Made by a program: the position numbers and the translations under genes. From positions 1-6,122 of the forward strand of contig DAHVFK010000221.1 of the NCBI GenBank assembly GCA_027317055.1: DNA of 6,122 bases, given 5' to 3'. Source of the DNA: Betaproteobacteria bacterium. Its GTDB lineage: Bacteria > Pseudomonadota > Gammaproteobacteria > Burkholderiales > SG8-39. Shown here one piece after another: positions 5,670 to 6,122 of this stretch. The notes below the pieces were generated by a model. The model did no database searches, was not told the DNA's origin, and saw only the letters and a program-made list of their open reading frames with translations. How positions within the stretch are numbered: the stretch's first letter is position 1; every line of letters begins with the position of its first letter.

Positions 5670-6122
5670 TCAGGACGACTGCTCGGCGCGCAGCCCCTGC
5701 AGCATTCCAAGCAGGGAGGCGAGCGTGTCGCGCATTTGGCGCCGGTCGACGATCATGTCGATCGCACCCTTTTCCAGCAGGAATTCGGCGCGCTGGAACC
5801 CCTCCGGAAGCTTCTGTCTCACCGTCTGCTCGATCACGCGCGGACCGGCAAAGCCGATCAACGCCTTCGGCTCCGCGATCACGATGTCTCCGATCATGGC
5901 GAAGCTCGCCGATACGCCGCCCATGGTCGGGTCGGACAGCACCGACACGAACGGCAGCCTGCGTTCCGCAAGATCGGTGAGCGCGGCGGTGGTCTTCGCC
6001 ATCTGCATCAGCGACAGCAGGCCTTCCTGCATCCTCGCGCCGCCCGACGCCGATACGCAAATGAACGGCAGCTTCTGCTCGATGGCGACGCGCACGCCCC
6101 GAACAAAGCGCTCGCCCACTAC
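5670..6122 (-). CDS. accD: Acetyl-CoA carboxylase carboxyltransferase subunit beta AccD, C-terminal part (5' end outside window)
   Basis: AccD forms the carboxyltransferase of acetyl-CoA carboxylase with AccA, moving the carboxyl group from biotin on AccB to acetyl-CoA to give malonyl-CoA, the first step of fatty-acid synthesis. The 150 visible residues closely follow E. coli AccD: SASGGARMQE (24-33 of the visible part), DPTMGGVSASFAM (64-76), and AEPKALIGFAGPRVIEQT (83-100). These belong to the crotonase-like fold, whose backbone amides hold the oxyanion. The end EKGAIDMIVDRR then a short tail is typical. The N-terminal zinc ribbon and about half the protein lie beyond the right edge. The GTG at 6117-6119 is an internal valine codon, not a start. 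It is the first visible gene of the accD-folC-SPOR-cvpA-purF run. Confidence 0.97.
   Translation of the reverse strand, partial: VVGERFVRGVRVAIEQKLPFICVSASGGARMQEGLLSLMQMAKTTAALTDLAERRLPFVSVLSDPTMGGVSASFAMIGDIVIAEPKALIGFAGPRVIEQTVRQKLPEGFQRAEFLLEKGAIDMIVDRRQMRDTLASLLGMLQGLRAEQSS

Noticed and set aside
5644..6060. Extended N-terminus for folC of about 139 codons
   Set aside because: The extension overlaps accD in another frame and has no resemblance to FolC. Family homology begins right after the GTG at 5643.
1..6122. Search for a novel defence, mobile or biosynthetic system
   Set aside because: All six coding regions belong to well-known housekeeping families in a familiar order, and the only long gap is explained by the riboswitch leader.

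Overview
This window is ordinary housekeeping chromosome from a GC-rich Gram-negative bacterium. The gene content and order suggest a betaproteobacterium or a close relative. The lines of evidence are an LpxH (lipid A) enzyme, an E. coli-type PurF without a propeptide, and the conserved order accD-folC-SPOR/dedD-cvpA-purF followed by metZ. I see no mobile element, CRISPR array, tRNA, rRNA or phage gene. The placement is an inference from family resemblance and gene order, since no database search was possible.

Layout: on the plus strand at the left edge is the C-terminal half of lpxH (1-404). Everything else is on the minus strand and reads from right to left. The order is the C-terminal part of accD (5670-6122, cut by the window edge), folC (4354-5643), a SPOR-domain dedD-like gene (3786-4361), cvpA (3295-3786), purF (1748-3268) and metZ (401-1570). 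The accD-to-purF genes are packed as an operon: folC overlaps the SPOR gene by 8 bases, the SPOR gene overlaps cvpA by 1 base, and the other two gaps are 26 bases each. lpxH and metZ converge and share the palindrome CTAG, which supplies a stop codon to both.

The most interesting part is the 177-base gap between purF and metZ (1571-1747). In the direction of transcription it holds a GC-rich hairpin just after purF, a plausible sigma70-type promoter, a very good match to the SAM-II riboswitch aptamer, an intrinsic terminator with a seven-T run, and a Shine-Dalgarno sequence before metZ. This reads as a complete SAM-sensing transcription attenuator for metZ, whose product makes homocysteine, the precursor of methionine and SAM. 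It would separate metZ control from the upstream fatty-acid, folate and purine genes. SAM-II is an established riboswitch class best known from Alphaproteobacteria, so this is a recognised element in a less usual host and not a new class.

Together the operon touches malonyl-CoA synthesis (AccD), folate polyglutamylation (FolC), septal peptidoglycan binding (SPOR protein), a membrane protein needed for colicin V production (CvpA) and the committed step of purine synthesis (PurF). The folate and purine genes have an obvious link through one-carbon metabolism. I found no evidence of an undescribed multi-gene system here.
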